From Alkalicella caledoniensis (lineage in GTDB: Bacteria > Bacillota > Proteinivoracia > Proteinivoracales > Proteinivoracaceae), in contig NZ_CP058559.1 of assembly GCF_014467015.1 (NCBI RefSeq), forward strand, positions 124,001 through 188,000: a stretch of DNA of 64,000 nucleotides, read 5' to 3'. The notes beneath the pieces are model-generated. The model saw only the letters and a program-made list of their open reading frames with translations. It searched no databases and was not told where the DNA came from. Positions within the stretch are counted from its first letter, which is position 1. Every line of letters begins with the position of its first letter. Below, piece after piece: positions 36,620 through 47,096 of this stretch. Both the position numbers and the translations under genes were made by a program.

Positions 36620-37849
36620 TTATATGCTATCAGATATACAAATTTGATCATTTAGAATTTTATAAAACTTATCCATTAGAAGGGTTTTTTTATAGTTAAC
36701 CTCGAAAAAATCTCGAGCATTTTTTCCCAGCATTTTACGTTCTTCATTTGACATATTATATAAGGTCAGTACATTCTTTGCTAATTCTGCAGCGTTACCT
36801 GCATTATTTACTAAACCTGCTCTTGCTTCTAAGACTGTATTTGCAGCTTCCCCATTAATAGAAGCTAATATTGGTATACCAGATGCCATATACGACTGTA
36901 GCTTAGCTGGCAAAGTCATAGAAAAAACAGGATCATCTTTTAAGGATAGAAAAGCCGCGTCAGCCTTTGCAAGATATAATGGCATAAGCTCCACCGGCTT
37001 TTTAGAAATAAACTTAAAATTGTTCTCTAATTTTTTCTTCTTTACTTGCTTTTGAAGTTGAATTTTAGCACTACCATCACCGATAAAAACCCAGTTTATG
37101 TCTAATTGATCTTTTAAGATTTCTGCTGCCTCAATTGCAATATCTAGTCCTTGGGCTTGTCCTATATTTCCTGTAAACATAATATTAAAACCACCAGGGA
37201 TATCATCCAGCTCACTTTCATCAGCTACGTTTTTATCAGTGTATAGTTCCTCAGCATATTGAGGCCAAAATTCTATCTTATTTTTGTTATGTCCCCTATT
37301 AGAAACTGCCTCTATAAAATTTTTTGATGAAACTAATATCTTGTCACAGGAGTTATAAATATAGTCTACTACTATACCTATCATCCCAAGTATTTTCTTA
37401 TTATTTATTCCGCCTGCAGCTTGAACATTCTCAGGCCATAAATCTGTTACATACATTATTAATGGTATCTTCTTTTTCTTTTTAATATATATTGCTGGTA
37501 AAGCCATTGTTATTGGAGATGTTTCGTACACAAACACGCAATCAAAGTCATACTTTAGTAAACTTAGTGCTTTGAACCAACCTGCTATAACAAAGGAAAA
37601 GTAGTTTAGAGCTAGTTGAATTTTGTTATTGCCCCTGGGTATCAAGAAGGTCCTTATAATATTAACACCTTCGTGTACTTCTTCCCTGTTTTTAAATATC
37701 CCGTACCCATCATAAAATTTGCCTTGGGGATAATTAGGAATACCAGTAAGAACAGTGACTGCATGTCCATCTTGTACTAATTGTTTACAAATATCATTAG
37801 TGCGAAATTGTTCTGGATAGTAGTATTGAGCGACTACAAGTATTTTCAT
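36620..37849 (-). CDS. wbuB: WbuB-like glycosyltransferase (probable L-FucNAc transferase)
   Basis: A 409-aa GT4 enzyme starting with ILVVAQYYYPEQFRTNDICKQL, with IPNYPQGKFYDGYG and the donor site FTGNIGQAQGLDIAIEAAEIL. This matches WbuB proteins, which lie with fnlA/fnlB/fnlC in E. coli O-antigen clusters and are thought to add L-FucNAc as second sugar. The same neighbourhood (capG) is kept here. It lies between the initiating transferase and capG. Confidence 0.82.
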   Translation of the reverse strand: MKILVVAQYYYPEQFRTNDICKQLVQDGHAVTVLTGIPNYPQGKFYDGYGIFKNREEVHEGVNIIRTFLIPRGNNKIQLALNYFSFVIAGWFKALSLLKYDFDCVFVYETSPITMALPAIYIKKKKKIPLIMYVTDLWPENVQAAGGINNKKILGMIGIVVDYIYNSCDKILVSSKNFIEAVSNRGHNKNKIEFWPQYAEELYTDKNVADESELDDIPGGFNIMFTGNIGQAQGLDIAIEAAEILKDQLDINWVFIGDGSAKIQLQKQVKKKKLENNFKFISKKPVELMPLYLAKADAAFLSLKDDPVFSMTLPAKLQSYMASGIPILASINGEAANTVLEARAGLVNNAGNAAELAKNVLTLYNMSNEERKMLGKNARDFFEVNYKKTLLMDKFYKILNDQICISDSI

Positions 37850-37884
37850 TTCAACATCTCCTTAGCTGCAAATAGTATTACATA

Positions 37885-38598
37885 TTATCTTACGCTTGCT
37901 TGCTTCTCCATGGTTTGTATAGGGGTGTTATTTATAGATTTCTTTTTGTTTAAAGGTTTATTTACGATCAGTTGCATATTAGGTTGTGGTGAAGTAATGT
38001 CTTGAGAACCTTCTCTTACTCCTTCTCTTTTAATTACATAGAAAATAGTTTTCAAAAAGATTTTAAAGTCATTATAGAAAGATACTTGGCTTGTATATTC
38101 TCCATCAAATTTTGCTTTTTCATATGCTGACAATTCATCTCGCCCGTTAATTTGTGCCCAGCCAGTAATTCCAGGTTTAATATCATTGGCACCGTATTTA
38201 TCTCTTTCTCTAATAACATCATGTTCACATAGCACTACAGGTCGAGGCCCTATTATACTCATTTCACCCTTTAAAATATTTAATAATTGCGGAAGTTCGT
38301 CTAAACTTGTTTTACGCAAAATTTTCCCTACCCTAGTTATACATGCATCTGGGTTATCTAGCTTATGTGTTGGCATATCACTAGGTGTTTCCATACACAT
38401 TGTCCTGAATTTCAATATGTAAAAATGGTTTTTGTCTTGACCATATCTTTTTTGTCTAAATATAATTGGCCCCTTAGAGTCAATCCGAATTAGTATTGCA
38501 ATAATGATAAACAGTGGCCAAAAAAACAAAAGTGATGTTAATGATAGTAAGATGTCAAGTAGCCTTTTAAAAACTGGATTGTAATTCAAGTAAATCAT
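37885..38598 (-). CDS. undecaprenyl-phosphate sugar-1-phosphate transferase
   Basis: A 237-aa bacterial sugar transferase with one N-terminal membrane segment (LLDILLSLTSLLFFWPLFIIIAIL) and the catalytic core PIIFRQKRYGQDKNHFYILKFRTM, TSLDELPQLLNILKGEMSIIGPRP and KPGITGWAQINGR. It starts repeat-unit assembly on the lipid carrier. The short form lacks the extra membrane domain of WbaP/WcaJ. A C-terminal basic tail of about 30 residues is unusual. Spo0A-like sites lie upstream. Confidence 0.9.
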   Translation of the reverse strand: MIYLNYNPVFKRLLDILLSLTSLLFFWPLFIIIAILIRIDSKGPIIFRQKRYGQDKNHFYILKFRTMCMETPSDMPTHKLDNPDACITRVGKILRKTSLDELPQLLNILKGEMSIIGPRPVVLCEHDVIRERDKYGANDIKPGITGWAQINGRDELSAYEKAKFDGEYTSQVSFYNDFKIFLKTIFYVIKREGVREGSQDITSPQPNMQLIVNKPLNKKKSINNTPIQTMEKQASVR

Positions 38599-38663
38599 TC
38601 CTTTCTTAAATAAACTCTTTATATAAAAAGTTATATTAATTTATAGCAGCAATAGATATATTA

Positions 38664-38670
38664 TTCGACA
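38664..38670 (-). promoter_or_regulatory. single Spo0A-like box
   Basis: The minus strand reads TTTGTCGAATAAT, a perfect match to the extended Spo0A box, 66 bp before the start of the sugar transferase gene. Its closeness suggests overlap with a promoter. Confidence 0.45.
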
Positions 38671-38816
38671 AATGTTACAATAATCCTTCTAAAACTCTAT
38701 TATAAACTTTTTTCCAGTAAAAATGCATAATTTTTCCAAATTATGTTTAAACTAATACATTAAAATGTTCATAACTTAATTTTATGTTTTTATAAAATGG
38801 ATTTCAAGAGCAACCG

Positions 38817-38833
38817 TTCGACTTGTTTCGACA
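38817..38833 (-). promoter_or_regulatory. tandem Spo0A-like boxes upstream of the head operon
   Basis: Minus-strand TGTCGAA (38833-38827) and AGTCGAA (38823-38817) are 10 bp apart, the same geometry as at 3807-3823 and 29901-29917. They lie about 220 bp before the initiating transferase gene and just below the terminator of the LCP gene. Confidence 0.5.
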
Positions 38834-38837
38834 TGCA

Positions 38838-38870
38838 ACTAAAAAAACCGAACAAGTCGGTTTTTTTAGT
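38838..38870 (-). terminator. intrinsic terminator after the LCP gene
   Basis: AAAAAACCGA and TCGGTTTTTT flank a short loop with T tracts on either strand. The stem touches the stop codon of the LCP gene, so this gene is a transcription unit separate from the operon below. Confidence 0.8.
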
Positions 38871-39912
38871 TAGTTAATTGGCTCATAGTAGCTCTGGCGT
38901 CAATTATAGGAACCCGATAATAGTATATGCGTTTATAAATAAACCCTTCACCTTGTAGCGTTTCTAATTCTATTGCACTAGGGTTTACACTGGTAAAGTT
39001 AGTCCAGTTACTCATTACAGTTGTTGGCGTTACATCAGTTCTTAAAAATGGACTCATAGCTTCAAGCATATTCAGTGTTCTGTTAAGAGAAAAGTTATTT
39101 CTAATACTACCAAAAATTGTAACCATAATCTCTTGCTGTCTTTTAATTCTACCGAAATCACTACCACCTATAGTAAGGTATCTAGCCCTTACATAGGTCA
39201 GAACTTGATCTCCGTTCATATGATGATTTCCCTTGCTAAATACCATATGCCCCCCCTGAGAGTCAATCATGTCATGCTGGACATTTACAGGTATTCCTCC
39301 TAAAGAATCGACAATTTTTCCGAAACCATCGAACCCTACTTGAGCATAATGATCAATATGAATATCTAAAAAACCTTCTATTGTTTCTTTTAATAACCTT
39401 GGACCCCCAAAAGCGTATGAGTGATTTATTTTGTCATATTTCCGCCCTGGAATTTTCACAAAGGTATCCCTTGGTATTGATAAAATAGCTGATTTATTAG
39501 TTGTTTTATCGAATTGAACTACCATTATTGTGTCTGCTCTATGCCCACCTTGCCCACCTACAGCATCTGTTCCAATAAGTAGTATATTTAATTTGTTAGG
39601 ATCCTTAGGGCTCCTTTGCTCGTATATAGGATCATCAGTATATTTTATAAAATCAATTTCATCCTCAGGAATTTCATCCCCTTCTACTTCTTCTACATCT
39701 AAATCACTTGGGTCTATGCCTTCGAAATCATCAATATCTTTAGATATAGTACTATAAATATTCCATAATCTTACTCCTATTGTACCACCATAAACTAGCA
39801 GTGGTACTAATACAATTGCTGTTACAATAAGTACTATTTGTTTTTTTGTAAATTCTTTGTTGAAAATTTTTATCTTCTTTGTTTTGGATTTATCAACCCT
39901 ACTTCTGGTCAT
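38866..39912 (-). CDS. LytR-CpsA-Psr family glycopolymer ligase
   Basis: A 348-aa membrane-anchored protein with one N-terminal segment (IVLIVTAIVLVPLLVYGGTI at about residue 27). The extracellular LCP domain has LLIGTDAVGGQGGHRADTIMV, LSIPRDTFVKIPG, DKINHSYAFGG and RARYLTIGGSDFGRIKRQQ, with the expected Arg/Asp residues for pyrophosphate-lipid binding. It likely transfers the finished polysaccharide to peptidoglycan. It lies directly before mnmA with 30 bp between. Confidence 0.9.
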   Translation of the reverse strand: MTRSRVDKSKTKKIKIFNKEFTKKQIVLIVTAIVLVPLLVYGGTIGVRLWNIYSTISKDIDDFEGIDPSDLDVEEVEGDEIPEDEIDFIKYTDDPIYEQRSPKDPNKLNILLIGTDAVGGQGGHRADTIMVVQFDKTTNKSAILSIPRDTFVKIPGRKYDKINHSYAFGGPRLLKETIEGFLDIHIDHYAQVGFDGFGKIVDSLGGIPVNVQHDMIDSQGGHMVFSKGNHHMNGDQVLTYVRARYLTIGGSDFGRIKRQQEIMVTIFGSIRNNFSLNRTLNMLEAMSPFLRTDVTPTTVMSNWTNFTSVNPSAIELETLQGEGFIYKRIYYYRVPIIDARATMSQLTN

Positions 39913-39942
39913 TCTAACTTGTCCTCCCCTTAGCTCTTTGAG

Positions 39943-41073
<1,131 letters not shown>

Positions 41074-41168
41074 TTATAATAGCACTTTTGGACTATGTTG
41101 TGCAAGGTTTGTTGTTTTTGTTTTTATTTTGTTTACAAATGATATAAAAAATGAAAGATAAAAGCTTG

Positions 41169-41850
41169 TTGGCTACGGAAACGTCGTTCTACTGCTACAT
41201 GCTGGGTCTAAAATCTATATATTGATCTGGGCTACATGCTGGGTCTTTATTTTTTTGTTTTTTTGGGTTTGGTGTTTTGTCATTTTTTTATTGTGTAGTT
41301 TATATTATCTTCATAAATTTGTTCATTGAAGTGATAAAAATATTTTTCTAAAACATCTATATAGGTAGTTCTGCTGGGTCAAGGCTGAACGGAAACTTCT
41401 ACTTTTTGTTACATGCTGGGTCCTTTATTGGCTACGGAAACGTCGTTCTGCTGCTACATGCTGGGTCAAAGGTCTAGTGATTGATCTGGGCTACATGCTG
41501 GGTCCTTATTTTTTTTGTTTTTTGGGTTTGGTGTTTTGTCATTTTTTTTATTGTGTAGTTTATATTATCTTCATAAATTTGTTCATTGAAGTGATAAATA
41601 TTTTTCTAAAACTTCTATATAGGTAGTTCTGCTGGGTCAAGGCTGGGCGGAAACTTCTATTTTTTGTTACATGCTGGGTCTTAGGGACTTTTGTATGGTT
41701 GTTATAGTAATTTTGAGATTATAAATCAAATCTTTATGTTAAGACCCAGCATGTAGCTTGTTTTCTCTTGGTTTGACCCAGCATGTTTGCTTGTATGGAT
41801 GTTTCTGTAGCTGGTTTTTTTTATTAGATGTTATGGAGTTTCTGTAGCTG
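41169..41850. repeat. palindromic repeat block A (ACATGCTGGGTC family)
   Basis: Two tandem units of about 262 bp (from 41169 and 41431) each contain several CTACATGCTGGGTC sites in plus orientation, separated by AT-rich filler. They are followed by inverted sites (GACCCAGCATGT at about 41743 and 41775) and an outer arm GGATGTTTCTGTAGCTG that complements the first arm GGCTACGGAAACGTC. The whole block can fold into a long hairpin. No gene is seen in 41038-41856. Confidence 0.85.
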
Positions 41851-41856
41851 ATTTAT

Positions 41857-42231
41857 TTAATCAGTTGTTTTAAGGATTCTTTTGAATTCTAGTTTTTTAG
41901 AGCCAAAGTTTATTAGTAGGGCTAGGTTGTAGTTTGTTGTGTTTACGTAGTGGATTGTTTGGGCCATGTGTTCGTTGTTTAGGGTTGATACACATTTTAG
42001 TTCTAGGATTATTTTGTCTTCTACTATGATATCGGCGAAGTATTGTCCTATGTCTATATTTTTATATTCTAATTTTATTGGTACTTGATTGATGCATTTT
42101 AGTCCTCTAATTGATAGTTCGTGGATTAGTGCTCTTTCGTATGATTTTTCTAGGAGTCCTGTTCCTAGTATGCTATGTACTTCTATTGCAGCGTTTATTA
42201 TTTGGCCTGAGAGTTTTTCGTATAGTAGCAT
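41857..42231 (-). CDS. GxxExxY protein, PD-(D/E)XK-like (copy 1)
   Basis: A 124-aa protein with the family signature GTGLLEKSYERAL. A nuclease-like core follows: GQYFADIIVEDKIILELKCV, where D, E and K fit the D-x(n)-ExK active site of PD-(D/E)XK enzymes. The function of the family is unknown. It is flanked on both sides by the palindromic repeats, between block A and block B, and a paralogue at 53626 also sits in such repeats. No partner gene is near. Confidence 0.85.
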   Translation of the reverse strand: MLLYEKLSGQIINAAIEVHSILGTGLLEKSYERALIHELSIRGLKCINQVPIKLEYKNIDIGQYFADIIVEDKIILELKCVSTLNNEHMAQTIHYVNTTNYNLALLINFGSKKLEFKRILKTTD

Positions 42232-42273
42232 CTCATCCCCCCTTATGGAGTTTATTAATTTAAATTTATTTAT

Positions 42274-43385
42274 TGGCTACAGAAACGTCCTTATGCTGCT
42301 ACATGCTGGGTCGAGGTCTAGGGATTGATCTGGGCTACATGCTGGGTCTTTATTTTTTTGTTTTTTGGTTTGGTTGTTCTATCAGGTTTATATTTGTGTA
42401 GTTTATATTCTCTTTATAATTTGTTCAGTGAAGAGATAAATACTTTATTAAAACTTCTATATTGTGTAATCTGCTGGGTCAAGGCTGAACGGAAACTTCT
42501 ATTTTTTGCAAGTATGCTGGGTCTTTTATTGGCTACAGAAACGTCCTTATGCTGCTACATGCTGGGTCGAGGTCTAGGGATTGATCTGGGCTACATGCTG
42601 GGTCTTTATTTTTTTGTTTTTTGGTTTTGATGTTCTATCAGGTCTATATTTATGTAGAATTATATTCTCTTTATAATTTGTTCAGTGAAGAGATAAATAA
42701 TTTTCTAAAACTTCTATATTGTGTAATCTGCTGGGTCAAGGCTGGGCGGAAACTTCTACTTTTTGTTACATGCTGGGTCTTTTATTGGCTACAGAAACGT
42801 CGTTCTTCTGCTACATGCTGGGTCAAGGTCTAGTGATTGATCTGGGCTACATGCTGGGTCTTTATTTTTTTTGTTTTTTGGTTTGGTGTTTTATCATTTT
42901 TTTATTGTGTAGTTTATATTCTCTTTATAATTTTTCAGTGAAGAGATAAATACGTTCTAAAACTTCTATATTGTGTAATCTGCTGGGTCAGGGCTGGGCG
43001 GAAACTTTTACTTTTTGCTACATGCTGGGTCTTGGAGACTCGTATGAATATTATTGGTTAATATAGTAATTTTGAGATATTTTTTACTCTTATTTTTCTC
43101 TGTATGAATCTGATACTGTCTGATATATTTGCTTTAAATCTAAATTATATTGATAGTTAAATCTTTATATTAAGACCCAGCATGTAGCATATTATCTTTG
43201 GTTTGACCCAGCATGTAGCATATTATCTTTGGTTTGACCCAGCATGTAGCATATTATCTTTGGTTTGACCCAGCATGTAGCATATTATCTTTGGTTTGAC
43301 CCAGCATGTTTGCTTGTTATGGATGTTTCTGTAGCTGATAGGTTGTTTTTTGGGTTTACATGTTATGGAGGTTTCTGTAGCTGTA
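42274..43385. repeat. palindromic repeat block B (ACATGCTGGGTC family)
   Basis: Three tandem units of about 250-263 bp (from 42274, 42537 and 42786) in the same layout as block A end near 43030. Then inverted sites follow at 43172-43310: four direct 31-bp units, each with GACCCAGCATGTAGC, and the closing arm GGATGTTTCTGTAGCTG. Open frames on the plus strand here (repeated MLGLL-like runs) are products of the repeat, not genes. Confidence 0.85.
43205..43328 (+). repeat. 31-bp direct repeats inside block B
   Basis: The unit GACCCAGCATGTAGCATATT plus 11 further bases recurs at 31-bp spacing from 43205 with essentially no differences, which implies very recent slippage or recombination. Block A has only a single such unit. 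This is not a CRISPR, since the sequence between the 15-bp cores is constant. Confidence 0.8.
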
Positions 43386-43561
43386 GTTCTGTTGATCAAG
43401 GTTGCTGAAACTTCCTCTATTTAGATATGTGCTTGTTATTAGGTTTGAGGGTCTATTGGTTAATGCAACTAGTTATATAGACGGTTGGGGGGTGAAAAGG
43501 TTTCATTTTTTTTTTATTTTTTTGGGGTTTTGTTTTAGGCTTATATTGTTTTTTGTTATTT

Positions 43562-43590
43562 AAAAAGTACCCTTTTATGGGTACTTTAGT
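43562..43590 (-). terminator. intrinsic terminator of the yhf-type operon
   Basis: AAAGTACCC and GGGTACTTT with a 6-nt loop overlap the stop of the last gene and are followed on the minus strand by T residues. It ends the nine-gene operon. Confidence 0.8.
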
Positions 43591-44782
43591 GGTTTTGGAA
43601 GGGTGTTCCGTGTTCTGGGGGGGCGGTGTTGAAGATGTGGGCTATTGTTGCTGCTATGTCTGATAGGGTTTTTCTTGTGCCAAGGTTTTGGGGTTTGGTG
43701 TTTTTGTTGTAGAGTAGTAATGGGGTTTTTTCCCTTGTGTGTTGGCTGTGGCCTATTGTTGGGTCGTTGCCATGATCTGCTGTTATTATTAGTGTATCTT
43801 GGGTTGTCATTTTTTCTATGATGGTTTTTAGGTGTTTATCTATTATCATTATTATTTCTGCGTATTTTTGAGGGTCTTGGCTGTGTCCTGCTAGGTCTGT
43901 TTCTTGGACAGTTGCTGCTATTAGCCCTTCTTTTGTTGTTTTCATGGCTTTTAAAATAAGTTCCATTACCAGCTGAGTTTCCACTGCTGGCTTTTTTGTG
44001 GCTTTTTCACAGGTTATTACATCCTGCATTTTACCTATCAGGGTTACTTCTTTGTTGTTTTCTGTTAGTATGGTGCTTATTTGTGTGTTTGGATTTACAC
44101 CATAACCTATGTGCCTTACGTTATATCCTTTTTTGTATACTCCAGATTTAGGTGAATTGACACCTGTAAGTCCATCTTTCCTTGTTTCAATACTATTTTC
44201 GATATCTTTTATGGTTATAGCTTCTCCACCTAAGGCTATTACCCTATTGACCTTTACTATTTGCCTCACGATGTTTGCTATCTCAAGTACTTTTTCAAAG
44301 GATATATGGTCCAGGGCTGCTGTAAGGTTGTAGATTTGTCCGTAGTCTGTTTCGATGTTGTCTGCTATTACAATATGGTCTTCTACTTTAATATAGGGTT
44401 GTGTTGGGTCTGGAATTATAGTTTTATACCCTCTTTGTTCTAGGGCATTTTTTACTTCTTGTATATATTCTTTAAATGGAGCTATATTTGGGGCCTTTGG
44501 GTATGTCCCCATGATTTCTTGATGGCCTGCATAGCTGTCAGCACCTTGATGTTGTAGGTTCATGGTGCCGTAGCTTGCCACTGGGGTGGTTTTTTTTAGT
44601 TTAGGGTGATTAAGTATGTTATTTATACCTAATAGTTCTAATGTAGGTATGTTAAAATCTACTGCGTTGTCTAGGATGTGTTTGAAGGTGTTAGCACCTA
44701 TGTCTTGGGGTCTAACTTCAGCTACATCATCCATGTATCCTACACCTAAGCTATCTATAACTAGTAGTATTAATCTTTTCAT
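43586..44782 (-). CDS. yhfW: YhfW-like phosphopentomutase-family metalloenzyme
   Basis: About 398 aa of the alkaline phosphatase/phosphoglycerate mutase superfamily. LLVIDSLGVGYMDD provides the first metal Asp, DSYAGHQEIMGT the middle region, and ITADHGNDPTIGHSQHTREKTPLL the DH and H ligands. Unlike DeoB proper it sits in a yhf-type operon; the substrate is unknown. The ATG at 44782 has AGGTG 7 nt upstream; a GTG 9 nt earlier is less likely. Confidence 0.82.
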   Translation of the reverse strand: MKRLILLVIDSLGVGYMDDVAEVRPQDIGANTFKHILDNAVDFNIPTLELLGINNILNHPKLKKTTPVASYGTMNLQHQGADSYAGHQEIMGTYPKAPNIAPFKEYIQEVKNALEQRGYKTIIPDPTQPYIKVEDHIVIADNIETDYGQIYNLTAALDHISFEKVLEIANIVRQIVKVNRVIALGGEAITIKDIENSIETRKDGLTGVNSPKSGVYKKGYNVRHIGYGVNPNTQISTILTENNKEVTLIGKMQDVITCEKATKKPAVETQLVMELILKAMKTTKEGLIAATVQETDLAGHSQDPQKYAEIIMIIDKHLKTIIEKMTTQDTLIITADHGNDPTIGHSQHTREKTPLLLYNKNTKPQNLGTRKTLSDIAATIAHIFNTAPPEHGTPFQNH

Positions 44783-44793
44783 TTGAATCACAC

Positions 44794-45969
44794 CTATCTT
44801 ATTTTTGTACCTAGGTTATCGTATATACCAAGGAGCTTTGGTGCTCCTTTTTGGATACCTTCAACTACCGCTACTTTGCTCCTTGTTACAAATATTTGTG
44901 TTCTAAAACAGTAGATGGCAGTATCCCCTATATCCACTTTTTTATCTTCTAGATTTAATGTGCCGTAATAGTCTATGGCTCCAGGGTCATTTTCCATACC
45001 TTTTAGGAAGTTATCCATTAATTTTTGGTACTCTCTTCCCACTAGAGCTCCTTCTAGTTGAGATCTACTATAAAAGCCTCCTCCGTACACGAAGGCTTTG
45101 TTGTCGAATTTATGGGATATCTCACTTACATAGACCATGGCGATTTTTTCTTTTTGTTCTTTGTAACCGTGCAATGGAGTTGTACCTGTCAGAGCATGGC
45201 CTGGTTCTCCGTGGGTGGCACCCATTTTTTTAAGGAAGGGTATGGTGTAAGATGACGTGGCGCTGGGTGCATTGATCTGCTCAAGTTTTATCCCAAGCTC
45301 ATTTTGCAGGATATCCACTGTGCGCATTAGGGTATGGGCATTTTCTGTTTTTTCTATGCTACCTGTGTCAGGACTATATAGAAAGGATGGAAATGCTGTA
45401 ACACCAGCAATAGATATGTTTTCTAGTTGTTGTATTGTTTTTGCTGCTTCTAGGATTTCCTCTTCCTTGAAGCCACCTAACTGACCGTCGTAGATTGTAT
45501 CATTTGGCCCCACTACTTTGAGGAGTAGTTTCTGGTTTTGGCCAATTTCTTTACAGATATTTGAGATTTCCATGGCTTTTTGAACTGAGTATACTGTGAT
45601 AACCTCTGGCTTTAGTTGAATTATACTTTTAAGCATACTGCTGGGAATTTGAACTAGATGTCCTACATTACCAAGTTCTATACCTGCTTTATTAAGTGCT
45701 AATGCTTCCCAAGGGTCAACGGCCACAGCTTTTTTTATACCGTTTTGGGCTATGGCATTTGCCACAATGGGGTTTCTTCCTATTTGTTTTGTCATCATGT
45801 ATAAATCTATGTTGTTTTCCCTGGCAGTTTCTACTATACTTTTGGTGTTTTCGATTATTGAATCTAGGTCTAAGATGTATGTGTTCGGTTCAATTTGCCC
45901 GCTTTGATGTAGTTCCAAGGCAGTTTGGATTAGTTGGGGATTAGTTTTTTGAAGTTTTTTTAGAAACAT
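44794..45969 (-). CDS. yhfX: YhfX-like PLP-dependent enzyme (alanine racemase fold)
   Basis: A 391-aa protein with an alanine-racemase-like TIM barrel. YMMTKQIGRNPIVANAI holds the probable PLP Lys, and GEPGHALTGTTPLH and YVSEISHKFDNKAFVYGGG lie in the C-terminal part. The reaction of this group has not been assigned; amino acid racemisation or decarboxylation are the usual chemistries of the fold. It is tightly packed between yhfS and yhfW. Confidence 0.82.
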   Translation of the reverse strand: MFLKKLQKTNPQLIQTALELHQSGQIEPNTYILDLDSIIENTKSIVETARENNIDLYMMTKQIGRNPIVANAIAQNGIKKAVAVDPWEALALNKAGIELGNVGHLVQIPSSMLKSIIQLKPEVITVYSVQKAMEISNICKEIGQNQKLLLKVVGPNDTIYDGQLGGFKEEEILEAAKTIQQLENISIAGVTAFPSFLYSPDTGSIEKTENAHTLMRTVDILQNELGIKLEQINAPSATSSYTIPFLKKMGATHGEPGHALTGTTPLHGYKEQKEKIAMVYVSEISHKFDNKAFVYGGGFYSRSQLEGALVGREYQKLMDNFLKGMENDPGAIDYYGTLNLEDKKVDIGDTAIYCFRTQIFVTRSKVAVVEGIQKGAPKLLGIYDNLGTKIR

Positions 45970-45977
45970 AACGTAGC

Positions 45978-47081
45978 CTATTCCCCTTTCTTGTTTGATA
46001 GTTCTATGGCTGCTTTTAGTATCCTTATGACTGTGTCTGCTCCAGAGCGCATTGGATTTATTCTTATCATATAGTGTTCTAAGGATGGGTCTGATTCTAA
46101 AAATGTCCCAGATACCCTATAAAACATAGAAGTTATCTCGTATTTGGATTCAGCACCTACAGGGTGTGGTGCTCCACCTAGTTCATTACAATGTTGCAGA
46201 ACTTGTTTTGCCACTGGGTTTTCTAGCTCAACTAGTATAACCCTAGATTGGGCATTGGCTATGAAGGCCTTTTTTACACCTTGTGCTTCACCTTGATTTA
46301 GTCTTTGTATTATCTTATTACCTTCTTCTCCTTGGATGGCTAGGGATACTGGAGCATATACAAGTGCTCGTAATGCCTCCATTGCTTCGAATCCTTGTAC
46401 TTGGCTACCCCCTGAGTAGTTGTGTCTTTTTATTTTATCTATGATTTCTTGTTTGCCCACTACACATCCAACACCTTCAGGGCCTAGTAGCTTAAATAAC
46501 GAAAAGGCAGATGCGTCAGCACCTAGCTGGGCTCCAATCTTCTGTGTTTTCATAACTACATAGTTGTCATCTGTGAGGATTGTTATATTTTTATTTACTT
46601 CTTTTAGCTTTTTAATTACCAATTGTATATCATAACTGTCCTTCATTTGCTGCCTAGAGTATTGAATCAATGCAAAATTCGTTGTGTTTATTTTTTCTTC
46701 ATTTATATTGTCTAGGTCATTAAAGTCTAGGTATTGTACATGTAGTCCCATTGATTCTATTATTACTTTGGTTGTTGGGTAGATTGGGGCCTTATGAACT
46801 ATTATTTTATCATTGGGTTTTACAGTTGTATTAAATACATTTCTGATGGCGCCGGTTCCAGCACCCCTTAAAAGTATAGCTGCTTCACTGTCAAAGAATT
46901 GAGCAAGGACTTTTTCTACTTTAGTTGTTTGATGGGGTTTGCCTAATCCAGGGACTACTCCATAGTCTCCTGCCTGCAGGAATTCATCTCCTCTAAAGTG
47001 CTGATGGATTATATCCACTAGCTTAAATTGTAGTTGTTTAGCTTGTTCTATATCTATGGTTTTTATGGGGTATGTTTCCAT
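45978..47081 (-). CDS. yhfS: YhfS-like PLP-dependent aminotransferase-fold enzyme
   Basis: A 367-aa fold-type I PLP enzyme. AILLRGAGTGAIRNVF is the cofactor phosphate loop, and SLFKLLGPEGVGCVVGKQE has the Schiff-base Lys. RVILVELENPVAKQVLQHC and RINPMRSGADTVIRILKAA are in the small domain. The substrate is unknown. Order and content match the E. coli yhf operon, in which yhfS, yhfX and yhfW also occur together. Confidence 0.82.
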   Translation of the reverse strand: METYPIKTIDIEQAKQLQFKLVDIIHQHFRGDEFLQAGDYGVVPGLGKPHQTTKVEKVLAQFFDSEAAILLRGAGTGAIRNVFNTTVKPNDKIIVHKAPIYPTTKVIIESMGLHVQYLDFNDLDNINEEKINTTNFALIQYSRQQMKDSYDIQLVIKKLKEVNKNITILTDDNYVVMKTQKIGAQLGADASAFSLFKLLGPEGVGCVVGKQEIIDKIKRHNYSGGSQVQGFEAMEALRALVYAPVSLAIQGEEGNKIIQRLNQGEAQGVKKAFIANAQSRVILVELENPVAKQVLQHCNELGGAPHPVGAESKYEITSMFYRVSGTFLESDPSLEHYMIRINPMRSGADTVIRILKAAIELSNKKGE

Positions 47082-47096
47082 GTAAGATTTACCTCC

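Noticed and set aside
41169-43030. Short plus-strand open frames with repeated MLGLL-like sequence
   Set aside because: They are read-outs of the palindromic repeat, with no start signals and no recognisable domain.
43172-43328. Possible CRISPR array from regularly spaced 15-bp cores
   Set aside because: The sequence between cores is constant, the period is only 31 bp, and no cas genes are present.
43586-44782. Ordinary phosphopentomutase DeoB of nucleoside catabolism
   Set aside because: The neighbours are yhf genes, not deo genes, and the operon matches the yhfW position.
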